Source: UBA1952 sp965246905 (GTDB lineage: Bacteria > Bacteroidota > Bacteroidia > Chitinophagales > Chitinophagaceae). From it: a stretch of 64,000 nt of DNA. A program made the translations under genes and the position numbers. The notes under the pieces are model-generated. The model made no database searches. It had not been told where the DNA came from and worked only from the letters and a program-made list of their open reading frames with translations. Positions 53,611 through 62,208 of this stretch are shown piece after piece. The first letter of the stretch is position 1. Each line of letters starts with the position of its first letter. The stretch spans positions 62,001 to 126,000 of the forward strand of contig CBDFFZ010000015.1 in assembly GCA_965246905.1 (NCBI GenBank). Direction: 5' to 3'.

Positions 53611-53634
53611 TCCCACGCCCTTAGAGGCGTGGGA
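53611..53634. repeat. REP-like palindrome, CTTAGA loop, second copy
   Basis: TCCCACGCC-CTTAGA-GGCGTGGGA, perfect 9-bp arms; the same core and loop as 7562-7591. It lies between scoB and the ORF6N gene. Confidence 0.75.
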
Positions 53635-53641
53635 TACCGGC

Positions 53642-54298
53642 TTACACGGCAATCTCCTTCAGATCATCCGCAAACACCAGCCTACCTGCAGTTTTTGCTT
53701 TTACCTCATCAACCGTTACGCCGGGCGCAATTTCATCACAGCGAAAGCCCTCTTCTGTAATAGAGAATACACCGAGATCGGTCACTACCTTTTTCACGCA
53801 TCGAACACCGGTAAGCGGGAGCGAGCATTGAGCGAGCAGCTTGCTTTCGCCTTTTGGGTTGGTGTGCTGCATCGCTACAATAATGTTTTTCGCCGCAGCA
53901 ACCAGATCCATGGCGCCGCCCATGCCCTTCACCATCTTACCGGGAATCTTCCAATTGGCAATATCACCATTGTCGGCAACTTCCATAGCCCCAAGCACCG
54001 TAAGATCTACTTTACCTGCACGGATCATACCAAAGCTCATAGCGCTGTCGAAGATGGCGGAACCGGGAAGCTTGGTGATGGTTTGCTTACCTGCATTGAT
54101 CATATCGGCATCTTCCTCACCTTCATATGGGAATGGGCCCATGCCGAGCAGGCCGTTCTCGCTTTGCAGCACTACGTCCACGCCTTCGGGAATGTAATTG
54201 GCCACCAATGTTGGTATGCCGATACCAAGATTTACGTAAAACCCGTCTTCGAGCTCGCGGGCAATTCTTTGGGCAATTTGTATTTTATCTAAAGCCAT
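53642..54298 (-). CDS. scoB: 3-oxoacid CoA-transferase subunit B
   Basis: Beta subunit of succinyl-CoA:3-ketoacid CoA-transferase, which activates acetoacetate with CoA from succinyl-CoA. 218 residues with the catalytic Glu in LQSENGLLGMGPFP, preceded by NLGIGIPTLVANYIP and followed by GGAMDLVAAAKN and LPLTGVRCV. It follows scoA with 119 bases between; that gap holds short AT-rich repeats (CGCAGATAAA, TTTATCTGCAG) but no terminator that I can see, so they are probably one operon. Confidence 0.95.
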   Translation of the reverse strand: MALDKIQIAQRIARELEDGFYVNLGIGIPTLVANYIPEGVDVVLQSENGLLGMGPFPYEGEEDADMINAGKQTITKLPGSAIFDSAMSFGMIRAGKVDLTVLGAMEVADNGDIANWKIPGKMVKGMGGAMDLVAAAKNIIVAMQHTNPKGESKLLAQCSLPLTGVRCVKKVVTDLGVFSITEEGFRCDEIAPGVTVDEVKAKTAGRLVFADDLKEIAV

Positions 54299-54417
54299 TA
54301 TTGATTTTTATTTGAATGATAGCAAGCTGATTGAACTGATGGAGCAGATAAGCGCAGATAAATAAAAAACTGATCAGCGTACATCAGCTTAACCTGCTTT
54401 ATCTGCAGTCTATCCAC

Positions 54418-55122
54418 TTAACTACGTTTCCGCACCGTGCGCTGCTCAATGCGCTTTTCATAATCTTTGCCCTGAAAAATGCGGTGCACATAAATACCCG
54501 GTGTATGAATATAGTTCGGGTCAAGTTCGCCTGGCTGTACCAGTTCTTCCACTTCCGCAATCGTTACCTTGCCGGCCATCGCCATCATAGGGTTGAAATT
54601 GCGGGCCGTATCTTTAAAAATGAGGTTGCCCATTGTATCACCCTTCCAGGCTTTTACAATCGCGAAATCTGCATCGAAGGCTTCTTCTATCAGGTAATCC
54701 TTACCATTGCGGTGAACGGTGTCTTTACCAATAGCTACTTCCGTACCTACACCGGCCAATACCGGCACAAAAGGAATTCCGTAGCCAGCAATAAGGCAGC
54801 GTGTGGCAAGCGTACCCTGCGGAATCAATTCTACTTCAAGCTCGCCACTTAATAACTGCCGCTCGAATTCCGCATTCTCACCCACATAGGAGGCAATCAT
54901 TTTTTTGATCTGATGCTTGTGCAGGAGCAGACCTAAACCGAAATCATCAACGCCCGCATTGTTGGAAATGCAGGTAAGCTCATTGATATTACTGCGCACA
55001 AGCGCATTGATGCAGTTTTCCGGGATGCCGCAAAGGCCAAAGCCGCCGAGCATAATCGTAGCGCCGGACGGAATGTCGCGGATTGCGTCATCAGCATTGG
55101 CTACCACTTTATTTAAAGCCAT
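54418..55122 (-). CDS. scoA: 3-oxoacid CoA-transferase subunit A
   Basis: Alpha subunit of the same CoA-transferase. 234 residues with the CoA-binding loop GGFGLCGIPENCI near residue 27, then TCISNNAGVDDFGLGLLL and GVGTEVAIGKD. The C-terminal PNYIHTPGIYVHRIFQG is typical. First gene of the scoAB unit. With the FadN-like gene it suggests that the organism handles fatty acids and C4 ketoacids. Confidence 0.95.
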   Translation of the reverse strand: MALNKVVANADDAIRDIPSGATIMLGGFGLCGIPENCINALVRSNINELTCISNNAGVDDFGLGLLLHKHQIKKMIASYVGENAEFERQLLSGELEVELIPQGTLATRCLIAGYGIPFVPVLAGVGTEVAIGKDTVHRNGKDYLIEEAFDADFAIVKAWKGDTMGNLIFKDTARNFNPMMAMAGKVTIAEVEELVQPGELDPNYIHTPGIYVHRIFQGKDYEKRIEQRTVRKRS

Positions 55123-55206
55123 AATGTTCGTTGAAATTTGGCGCTAAAGTTAATACAGCCATTTAATCCGGAGGACCTTAAATTAGTAGCGTAAAAAAGC
55201 CCAAAG

Positions 55207-55863
55207 ATGCTGCAGCCTGCAACACTGAAATTTTTAAATGATCTTGCAAAAAACAACAACCGTGAATGGTTTGAAGTGCATAAAGAAGATTATACTGCTG
55301 CCCGCAAAGACTTCGAGGAATTTGTAGCACAGTTAATGAAAGCGATGCTGCCCATAGAGCCCCGGCTGGAAGAGCAACAGGCTAAAGACCTGCTATTCCG
55401 CATCTTCCGGGATGTGCGTTTTTCTAAAGATAAAACGCCTTATAAAGCGCATTTCAGCGCTTACTTCAGCAGGATGGGCAAAAAATGGGATGGTGCAGGA
55501 TATTACCTGCAGGTGAGCCCGGAAAAAGTATTTATTGCAGCGGGTATCTGGATGCCTCAAGGCGCGCTGCTCAAGGCTTTAAGGCAGGAAATTGATTACA
55601 GCTACGGGGAGCTCAGTAAGGTGCTTGAAAGCAAGACATTCAAAAAGTATTTCCGGCTAAGTACGGAAGATCGGCTAAAAAAGGTGCCAGCAGGCTATGA
55701 AGGAGACAACCCTGCGGCGGATCTGTTGAAGATAAAAAGCCTGATTGCCAGCCATACATTAAATGAGGCAGATGTGCTTGGCAAAGATGCGGCGAAGAAA
55801 GTGGTGGGGATATTTACCGCTGCGCAGCCTTTGGTAGCATTTTGTAACCGGGCTTTAGATTAG
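55207..55863 (+). CDS. DUF2461 family protein
   Basis: 218 residues, full length for the family (TIGR02453). Diagnostic parts are FLNDLAKNNNREWFEVHK at the N-terminus, then LFRIFRDVRFSKDKTPYKAH and GAGYYLQVSPEKVFIAAGIW. The family is widespread and well conserved but without an established function. The start lies 84 bases from divergent scoA. Confidence 0.92.
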   Translation: MLQPATLKFLNDLAKNNNREWFEVHKEDYTAARKDFEEFVAQLMKAMLPIEPRLEEQQAKDLLFRIFRDVRFSKDKTPYKAHFSAYFSRMGKKWDGAGYYLQVSPEKVFIAAGIWMPQGALLKALRQEIDYSYGELSKVLESKTFKKYFRLSTEDRLKKVPAGYEGDNPAADLLKIKSLIASHTLNEADVLGKDAAKKVVGIFTAAQPLVAFCNRALD

Positions 55864-56082
55864 CATTAATAAAAATCATTGCATCAACGTCATCAATCAC
55901 ATTAACATGTCATTATATTTAATCAAAACTATCTTACTGATTGTAATTATGCCATGTTTTGTATTATCCATACCATGCTCAGACTTATAGCTCAATCATT
56001 TCCAATAATACTATCAATGATTTTTTTCGCAGGATGCGCCCGTCATAATTAGCCGCTGGCCAGATATGCTTAATGTCCCACA

Positions 56083-57345
56083 TTAACGCACCACAGCCTG
56101 CACTGTAACCCGCGTCTTCTGCTCCAATAAAATCATCTTATCTTTCATCAGCTCAAACAATATTTCCGGTGTATAATGCCGTATTGTCAGCAGACTTACA
56201 TCCTCATTCCGCTTTACGATATACTGCTGCTCTAAATCCGCAATAATGCTTTGCAGTTTCTCACTATTATTATCGATACATGCGGTGAAGGAAATCGCTG
56301 CATTCTGGATAAGGTTAATCCTGATATTCCGCGCGGCGAAGGATTGATAAATACGGCTAAGATTATCTTCTGTAATAAACGAAAAATCGCGCGTTGTTAC
56401 CTGCAGCAGTATCTGGTCCTTTTTCCAGACGATTATGGGAGGGTAGGCAATATCCGCTACCTCATCAGTAATAGCAGTTCCTTTCTGTGAGCGGTCTAAA
56501 AAGCATTTTACATAGAGCGGGATGCCATTATTCTGTAATGGCTTTATGGTTTTGGGATGAATGACCTGCGCGCCATAATAAGCCATTTCTATTACCTCGC
56601 GATAGGTGATCTGCTCAATTTTTACGGTATGCTCAAACAGTTTAGGGTCGGCATTAAGGAGGCCGGGTACGTCCTTCCAAATCGTTAGGCTTGTAGCCCC
56701 GAGCATGGCGGCCAGCATGGCGGCTGTATAGTCGCTGCCCTCACGGCCCAGCGTTACAGAGGCATTATCCGCAGTAGCGCCAATAAAACCCTGCGTAATG
56801 ATGCTCTTGCCTGAACTGAGTACCGAACCTGCTACCTGCTGTGCCTGCCGGGATGATATTTCCCAATCAACGCGTGCATCACGCCAGGTTTCATCTGTGC
56901 GGATCATATCGCGGGCATCAACCCATTGATGCACAAAGCCTTCCTGCTCCAGGTAAAAAGAAAAAATGCGGGTAGAAAGCAATTCGCCGATACAAACGAT
57001 CTGGTCGTAAGAATAATCGTAGCGCGTAATATCCACATCATCTACCGCCCATTGCAGTTCGGTAAAATAAATATTCAACGCAGCCAAAGCCCGCTCAAAA
57101 TAACCCGGCTCCAACAGGCCGCGCATATAGGCCACATGCGCCTCTTCTAGCACGCGCGCCAGTTCATGAGCTTCCTCCTTTGCATCGCGGCAGGCCGCAG
57201 CTACAATAGCTTCCAGCGCATTGGTCATCTTACCCATCGCTGATACCACAATTACCAAAGGGTGCTCAGCGCTGTTAATAATGGACACTAATTGCTGCAT
57301 CCGTTCAGGTGTGGCAATGGAGGCGCCGCCGAATTTATAAATATT
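56083..57345 (-). CDS. lysC: Aspartate kinase
   Basis: Phosphorylates aspartate at the head of the lysine/threonine/methionine pathway. 420 residues from ATG 57345 (MNIYKFGGASIATPERMQ); an in-frame extension to 57381 is unsupported. Motifs: KFGGASI, VVSAMGKMTNAL, GFIGATADNASVTLGREGSD and a VIHPKTIKPLQ segment, followed by two ACT domains that normally give feedback control by lysine or threonine (about 300-420). Monofunctional: no homoserine dehydrogenase domain. The 219-base gap before it (55864-56082) shows nothing. Confidence 0.94.
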   Translation of the reverse strand, partial: NIYKFGGASIATPERMQQLVSIINSAEHPLVIVVSAMGKMTNALEAIVAAACRDAKEEAHELARVLEEAHVAYMRGLLEPGYFERALAALNIYFTELQWAVDDVDITRYDYSYDQIVCIGELLSTRIFSFYLEQEGFVHQWVDARDMIRTDETWRDARVDWEISSRQAQQVAGSVLSSGKSIITQGFIGATADNASVTLGREGSDYTAAMLAAMLGATSLTIWKDVPGLLNADPKLFEHTVKIEQITYREVIEMAYYGAQVIHPKTIKPLQNNGIPLYVKCFLDRSQKGTAITDEVADIAYPPIIVWKKDQILLQVTTRDFSFITEDNLSRIYQSFAARNIRINLIQNAAISFTACIDNNSEKLQSIIADLEQQYIVKRNEDVSLLTIRHYTPEILFELMKDKMILLEQKTRVTVQAVVR

Positions 57346-57461
57346 CATTTCTTGAGACAAAAGATTTAAGACAAAAGACAAAGAAGGATAACGTGCGCTT
57401 CTGCTATTCTACCCTATGCACAGACTTAATCCGACCTTCCAGCATATCTAACATTGCATCG

Positions 57462-57513
57462 AACATCATCCAACTCTATCAAACATCATCCAATACTATC
57501 CAACCTCATCCAA
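57462..57513. repeat. Short imperfect direct repeats, CATCATCCAA
   Basis: Three runs of about 20 bases built on ACATCATCCAACTCTATCAA (at 57463, 57483 and, weaker, 57502) lie between lysC and the 3' end of the OstA-like gene. Low-complexity, no frame. Confidence 0.5.
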
Positions 57514-59286
57514 CTACTCAAACAACTCTGCCTTCGATTTCGGACGCTTTTCTTCCAGCCATTTAAAGCGGCTCAGGCGCATTGTGGGCAGATCAGCCTG
57601 GTCGAGCGGGGTCATCTTTTGCTTTACTTCCTGCCCGAAAAATATGCGGCTTATTTTCTGCTGCTTAAAAAACACGATCATACGCTCGCTTTCTGTCTGG
57701 TTCACTCCAAGATATGCCCCACTGTCATCTTTCGGGTAATAAATGCTTTGCGCCGCCGGCCTTACCACCATATCGGTGATGGTATTATTATGAAAATTGC
57801 CGGTAAGGGTCTTGCCCTGCACCTGGTCGTATAGCTGCGCTTTGTCGGGGCCGGATTGCGATACGATCAGCGCATTGGCCGGCACATAGGCTTTCTTGAT
57901 CGTACTGCTGTCGGTATAGAGCAATATAGTATCACCGGTTATCTGGCTGCGGCGGCTCCATACTACCGGGTCCTTCATCATGCGCATTACCGAATCTTTG
58001 TAGGAGTAAGAGATGCTGTCGCACCGGCCCTGTAGAGAATCTGAATAGATAAGTACGTGATGGTAGCCGGTGTAATAGCGCGGCGCGGTAGTATCAACTT
58101 CAATTTCGGATTTCGGATTTCGGATTTCGGATTGGGAAGATGATGAATCGGCAATCAGTAATTTCCTGCGCCGGTCTATTTGTACGACAGCAGTATCACG
58201 GGTTGGCTTTCGGATTTCGGCTTTCGGCTTCTGGCTCCCTAACGGTGCTGAGAAAAAGGTATCTGCCCGGATAAACAGGCTGTCCTTGCCATTCTCCTGC
58301 CGCAGCACGGGCTTGATAGACGCCAGGAGCGTGCGCCGTTTATCATTGTACGATGCATAGCCGCTCCAGAGCGTGGTGTGCTTTACGGTATCTATTGCAA
58401 CCACGTTGCCCGTAGCATTCCCAATGCCTGTATTGCGGTTATAATCGATCTTGTCGCCTTCTATATATTGCTCTTTATCCTGCATAGCAGTGCGATTGGT
58501 AAAATGCGCAATGCCCTCTTTGGTTGCATAAGTGCCACCGGTAGTTGTAAGCGTGCTCTTGCCTTCATGTACCACTACAGATCGGCTGTAGAATTTCACC
58601 ACTTTTGTAGCGGTGTTGTATCCAAGATCATCGGAGGTGGTGTTATACTGCGGGTCTGTTACGATCACATCGCCGGTTACGCGGGCATCCTTTGTATTTA
58701 CATTGTAAGTGCCCTTATTGCTGGTCACCGTGGTTCCTTCACTTTGCAGGGTACCACCATTATCGTACTGTGCAACTTTAGTACCTAGATTGTAGGTGAT
58801 ATTTTCGCTCCAGAGTGTATTCTTGCCGTCGTCGAGCTTTACATTACCCTTTAAAAAAGCTGTTTTTGTATTGCCAATGTAGCGGAGGTAATCGCTTTGT
58901 ACCTGCGTGCCACCCGGCTGGGTAATATGTACATTCCCAAACGCTTCCACATTATTTGCAATTAGGTTAATGTACGCGCTGTCACAGGTCATGAGGTTAT
59001 CGCCTTGCTTTAGCTGCACATTCCCGATCAGTTTAGTCTGGTCGAGCGTATCCACTTTAATGCCTACAAACGATTCTGCATTTACTATTTGAATGGTGAT
59101 CTTGTCCGTCGTATCGATGATTTTTGTTTTCTGAGCGGATGTTTCAAAGGCAAGGCATAATAAAACCGGCAAAAATCCAACTGTAAAAATAAAAACCCTC
59201 TGTACACCCCATCTTCGGTCCTTCTTCCCCGCAGGGAAAAGAGACAGTGAGACAAGCCGGAAAACCTCATTTAAAAGAATGCGCAC
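57514..59286 (-). CDS. OstA-like LptA-domain protein
   Basis: 590 residues. Hydrophobic segment VFIFTVGFLPVLLCLAF followed by ETSAQ is the likely signal peptide, so a start inside the 30 residues before it is possible. The body is made of repeated OstA/LptA beta strands (GNVQLKQGDNLMTCDSAYIN, AFLKGNVKLDDGKNTLWS, VTGDVIVTDPQYNTTSDDLG, ATGNVVAIDTVKHTT). LptA-type proteins carry lipopolysaccharide across the periplasm; the longer Bacteroidota form is usually beside mlaD-like genes, as here (mlaD 28 bases upstream). Residues about 351-394 (KPKAEIRKPTRDT ... SQSEIRNPKSEIE) are a low-complexity insert encoded by heptamer repeats. Confidence 0.88.
   Translation of the reverse strand: MRILLNEVFRLVSLSLFPAGKKDRRWGVQRVFIFTVGFLPVLLCLAFETSAQKTKIIDTTDKITIQIVNAESFVGIKVDTLDQTKLIGNVQLKQGDNLMTCDSAYINLIANNVEAFGNVHITQPGGTQVQSDYLRYIGNTKTAFLKGNVKLDDGKNTLWSENITYNLGTKVAQYDNGGTLQSEGTTVTSNKGTYNVNTKDARVTGDVIVTDPQYNTTSDDLGYNTATKVVKFYSRSVVVHEGKSTLTTTGGTYATKEGIAHFTNRTAMQDKEQYIEGDKIDYNRNTGIGNATGNVVAIDTVKHTTLWSGYASYNDKRRTLLASIKPVLRQENGKDSLFIRADTFFSAPLGSQKPKAEIRKPTRDTAVVQIDRRRKLLIADSSSSQSEIRNPKSEIEVDTTAPRYYTGYHHVLIYSDSLQGRCDSISYSYKDSVMRMMKDPVVWSRRSQITGDTILLYTDSSTIKKAYVPANALIVSQSGPDKAQLYDQVQGKTLTGNFHNNTITDMVVRPAAQSIYYPKDDSGAYLGVNQTESERMIVFFKQQKISRIFFGQEVKQKMTPLDQADLPTMRLSRFKWLEEKRPKSKAELFE
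58103..58234. repeat. ATTTCGG heptamer arrays inside the OstA-like gene
   Basis: Four perfect copies of ATTTCGG at 58103-58130 and four degenerate copies at 58207-58234, same orientation, flanking about 75 bases of ordinary sequence. The unit length is not a multiple of three, so gain or loss of a unit would shift the frame. The same words form the inverted repeat at 44369-44524. Confidence 0.8.
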
Positions 59287-59314
59287 GCGGGTTTTGAAAA
59301 GATGCGCAAATATA

Positions 59315-60268
59315 CTACGGGCCTACCTTAGCCTTACGCCCAAAAACGGTAAGATTTATATAACGCGTTGGGTGCGATTTGAGATCAGCAGCAAGCTCAC
59401 TGAGCGACTTCAAGGTTGTATTGATCTCATTGTACATCGCCTTATCATTTATGGCCATGCCCAGTGTACCCTGACCGTCATTTAGTTTTTTGGATACCTG
59501 CCCAAGCTCATCGGCCATTTTATCCAGCTTTGCAATCGTTTCCTGGATACGGGCTTTCGAAAGGTTGTCTGTTGTTGTGTGCAGATTCTTCAGTATCTGA
59601 TCTATATTATTGTTGTTATTCGCAAGATTCGTGGTGATCTTATCGGCATTGCCTATCACTTTTGCTATGGTGGCGCTCTGGTGGTCGAGGGTACCGCTCA
59701 GGCTGCTAAAATGATCCATGGATACGTGTAATGCTGCGATACTTTTCTGCAGGTCTTCCCGCGTTTGCTGGGAGAATATCTGGTTTACGGCCAGCAGCAC
59801 GGAGTCCACATGGTTTACCACGATCCGGACATCCTGCAATAATGGCGTTATTTCTACGGAAAGCTTATCCACAAGGCCGCCCTCTACAGCCGATGGCAAT
59901 GTAGCATCGTCCTCCAGCATTTCATTTCCGTTGCCCAGATCAAGGGAAATGCCTTTAGTGCCCAGCAGATCGAGCGAGGTAAGGTTGGCCAGCGTACCGG
60001 ACGGGAGCCGTGTCTTTTTATTAATAGCGATGGTCACCTTTACCTTTTCCTTTCCATTGAGCTGTATAGCCGCTACTTTCCCTATCTGCAAGCCTTTCAG
60101 TTGCACTGCAGCGGAAGGCTGGAGGCCTGATACATTATCATAATAGGCGTAATAATTGTATTCGCTCGAAAAAATATTAGAGCCTTTCAGGAAATAAAAA
60201 CCGGCGAACAGCACCAGTACCGAAACGGCTACCATCAGGCCGATGCGCGCTTCCTTGCTGAATTTCAT
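59315..60268 (-). CDS. MlaD/MCE family lipid-transport protein
   Basis: 317 residues from ATG 60268 (MKFSKEARIGLMVAVSVLVL); an in-frame TTG/ATG extension to 60319 overlaps the promoter. One membrane anchor (about 8-27), then one MCE domain (about 36-115; YYDNVSGLQPSAAVQLKGLQ, GTKGISLDLG), then a long helical coiled region (about 150-300). MCE proteins bind substrate for ABC-type phospholipid transport between membranes. No mlaE or mlaF gene is beside it; it lies upstream of the OstA-like gene in one probable operon. Confidence 0.92.
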   Translation of the reverse strand: MKFSKEARIGLMVAVSVLVLFAGFYFLKGSNIFSSEYNYYAYYDNVSGLQPSAAVQLKGLQIGKVAAIQLNGKEKVKVTIAINKKTRLPSGTLANLTSLDLLGTKGISLDLGNGNEMLEDDATLPSAVEGGLVDKLSVEITPLLQDVRIVVNHVDSVLLAVNQIFSQQTREDLQKSIAALHVSMDHFSSLSGTLDHQSATIAKVIGNADKITTNLANNNNNIDQILKNLHTTTDNLSKARIQETIAKLDKMADELGQVSKKLNDGQGTLGMAINDKAMYNEINTTLKSLSELAADLKSHPTRYINLTVFGRKAKVGP

Positions 60269-60296
60269 AGGTAAATTATGGGTATGGTTATTGCGA

Positions 60297-60304
60297 CAAA
60301 AGTA
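60297..60304 (-). promoter_or_regulatory. -7 box TACTTTTG upstream of mlaD
   Basis: Exact TAnnTTTG match on the minus strand, 28 bases before ATG 60268. It would drive mlaD and the OstA-like gene. No clear -33. Confidence 0.4.
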
Positions 60305-60442
60305 AGTGATTAAAGCCATGAGTTACGGCCTATCTGCCAAACCTTACAAAACCGCGCCAAGGGTTTTAACTCGCTTAGATAGCAGATTCGGTACCCAGAT
60401 TCTCCCTGCCCCTTAGGGATTCACGAAAGCCCGTATTTATTG

Positions 60443-61900
60443 CTAACTCAACTCATGCACCAGGTCATTATACTCGGCAATTACCGGGCGGATCGTATTA
60501 CTGCGCCCGCCGCCTGTCCATTGCACGCCATCCCATTGAAGGCATTTATGAGGGTTATCAGCTGCATGGCGGTACACCATGTTGCGGATGTAATCATTAT
60601 CGGGGTAGGCCTCCAGTTGCTGCTGCAAGGATTTCAGGCTATAGTCATCGGCATAGCCGCCTACGTAACCCATTGCTGCAAATTCTCCTTTTATTATAAG
60701 GATACAGCTGCGCTCCTCTTCCGAGCGGCCAGCGTCGATCAGGGCAATAGTAGGCAGCATCTTGCTGAACCATTCCAGCGCTTCACCTACTTTATAATTA
60801 TAGCTATCCACGCCTTCCTTAGCTGCACAATCCCCGCTACCGCAGGGCTGAAAATCGGATCCTGCGCAATCGGGCGCAGTGATGAGGTTGCAGAGTCTTG
60901 CGCAGAGTCCGAACTCCTGCACCAGATCACGTAGCCACTGGCTTCCCTCATGAAGTGTATTAAATGTATGAACCGGCTTATAGAAATTCTTATTCTTATC
61001 CAGCGCCAGCCGCTTGTAGCCCTGCTGGTCCTCGTACATGAAAAGGCCGAATTTGGGCAAGTAGCCTTTCTGGCTGCGGTTATGGATGGGCCACAGCCTG
61101 CGGATCTCCACGCTTTCCAGCACATGCGCCATAAGGTCGGTAGCAGTTGGCTGGTGCGATATGCGGTATATCTCGCGCATAAAATCCTGCTTCTGGCGGC
61201 CAGGCTTATTGTTGGCGAAATGCGATTTTACCCGTTGGTTGAGGTTAATGGCCTTGCCTACATAAATAATCTTGCCGGCTGCATTATAGAAGTAATATAC
61301 GCCCGGGGTAGCAGGCAGGTTATCAAGCTGCTCCACGGGCACATTCGGCGGCAGGTACTGCTCTTTATTGCGGCCTTTGAGCATGGTATCCATCACGCCG
61401 GCCGCATCGCGCGCTGTGAGCATGGTAAATAACAGGGCCGTAGCTTGTGCATCGCCGGCAGCCCTGTGATGGTCGTTGTGCTCAATTTCCAAAGAATGGC
61501 AGAGCCTGCCCAGGCTGTAGGAAGGAAAACCGGGAATGATCTTTCGGGCCATGCGCACTGTGCAAAGCTTGCGGGCATCAAACAGATAACCGCAGCGCTC
61601 CAGGTGGTGCTTTACGAAAGAGAAATCGAAATTGACGTTGTGCGCCACAAATATCTTATCCTGTAGCAGCTCGTGTATCTGTCCGGCCACTTCATCGAAA
61701 GAAGGCGCGTTGGCCACCATCTCGGGGGTAATGCCGGTAAGGCTCTGGATGAACCGCGGGATAGCGCGGTGCGGGTTTATGAGTGTCTCGTAAGAGCTCA
61801 GGATTTCCCGGCCATCATGGATGATGATGGCGATTTCGGTAATGCCGCTGCCTGCCGCATAGGAGCCCGTGGTTTCAATATCTACAATTGCAAAAAGCAT
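60443..61900 (-). CDS. DEDDh exonuclease fused to a UvrC-like GIY-YIG nuclease domain
   Basis: 485 residues. Exonuclease domain like DNA polymerase III epsilon (1-165): FAIVDIETTGS (Asp-Glu), NVNFDFSFVKHHLE and HRAAGDAQATALL (His-Asp). GIY-YIG domain follows at about 200-285: TPGVYYFYNAAGKIIYVGKA with NLNQRVKSHF, then a helical C-terminal part as in the Cho/UvrC relatives. This fusion is known from Bacteroidota and actinobacteria and is presumed to act in DNA repair; its substrate is not established. Start ATG 61900 (MLFAIVDIE) is preceded by a purine-rich GGAGAAAGAAAG. Confidence 0.93.
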   Translation of the reverse strand: MLFAIVDIETTGSYAAGSGITEIAIIIHDGREILSSYETLINPHRAIPRFIQSLTGITPEMVANAPSFDEVAGQIHELLQDKIFVAHNVNFDFSFVKHHLERCGYLFDARKLCTVRMARKIIPGFPSYSLGRLCHSLEIEHNDHHRAAGDAQATALLFTMLTARDAAGVMDTMLKGRNKEQYLPPNVPVEQLDNLPATPGVYYFYNAAGKIIYVGKAINLNQRVKSHFANNKPGRQKQDFMREIYRISHQPTATDLMAHVLESVEIRRLWPIHNRSQKGYLPKFGLFMYEDQQGYKRLALDKNKNFYKPVHTFNTLHEGSQWLRDLVQEFGLCARLCNLITAPDCAGSDFQPCGSGDCAAKEGVDSYNYKVGEALEWFSKMLPTIALIDAGRSEEERSCILIIKGEFAAMGYVGGYADDYSLKSLQQQLEAYPDNDYIRNMVYRHAADNPHKCLQWDGVQWTGGGRSNTIRPVIAEYNDLVHELS

Positions 61901-61997
61901 CTTTCTTTCTCCGGGCGGCGCTAAAAATGGGCTGCTAAAATTACGGTTTTGCTGTTATTAATGCCGTCATTATTTTGGTACCGGCTTTGGGGATTGC

Positions 61998-62055
61998 TGC
62001 TGAACATCCGTTGCGTCGCTCCGTTCATCAGTTGCAGCGCTATTGGGCTTTTCCT
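61998..62055. repeat. Dispersed degenerate element, copy C
   Basis: GAACATCCGTTGCGTCGCTC, CGTTCATCAGTTGCAGCGC and TATTGGGCTTTTCC; the most regular of the four copies and the one that links the A/B type (4119, 26948) with D (39089). Confidence 0.55.
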
Positions 62056-62173
62056 GCAAGCTGCAGGGCATAAAGAGTACACAAACAGGATATTAGCAGG
62101 CTTATAGTTCAGGATAGTGGCGGCGGGAAAAGATGAACCCGGCCGGGCTTTTGAAAAGCCTCACCGGTGCATC

Positions 62174-62188
62174 CGCGTTGCAAACGCG
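62174..62188. repeat. Palindrome CGCGTT-GCA-AACGCG
   Basis: Perfect 6-bp arms in ATCCGCGTTGCAAACGCGAA. It may be part of the 3' end of the downstream membrane-protein transcript or another intergenic palindrome; there is no T-run. Confidence 0.4.
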
Positions 62189-62208
62189 AACGAGTGGACA
62201 AACTATAT

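Larger units (their letters stand above)
61901..62208. other. 308-base intergenic region
   Basis: No gene seen. It contains dispersed element copy C at 61998-62055 and a GC-rich palindrome at 62174-62188, 21 bases past the end of the next gene. Confidence 0.5.
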
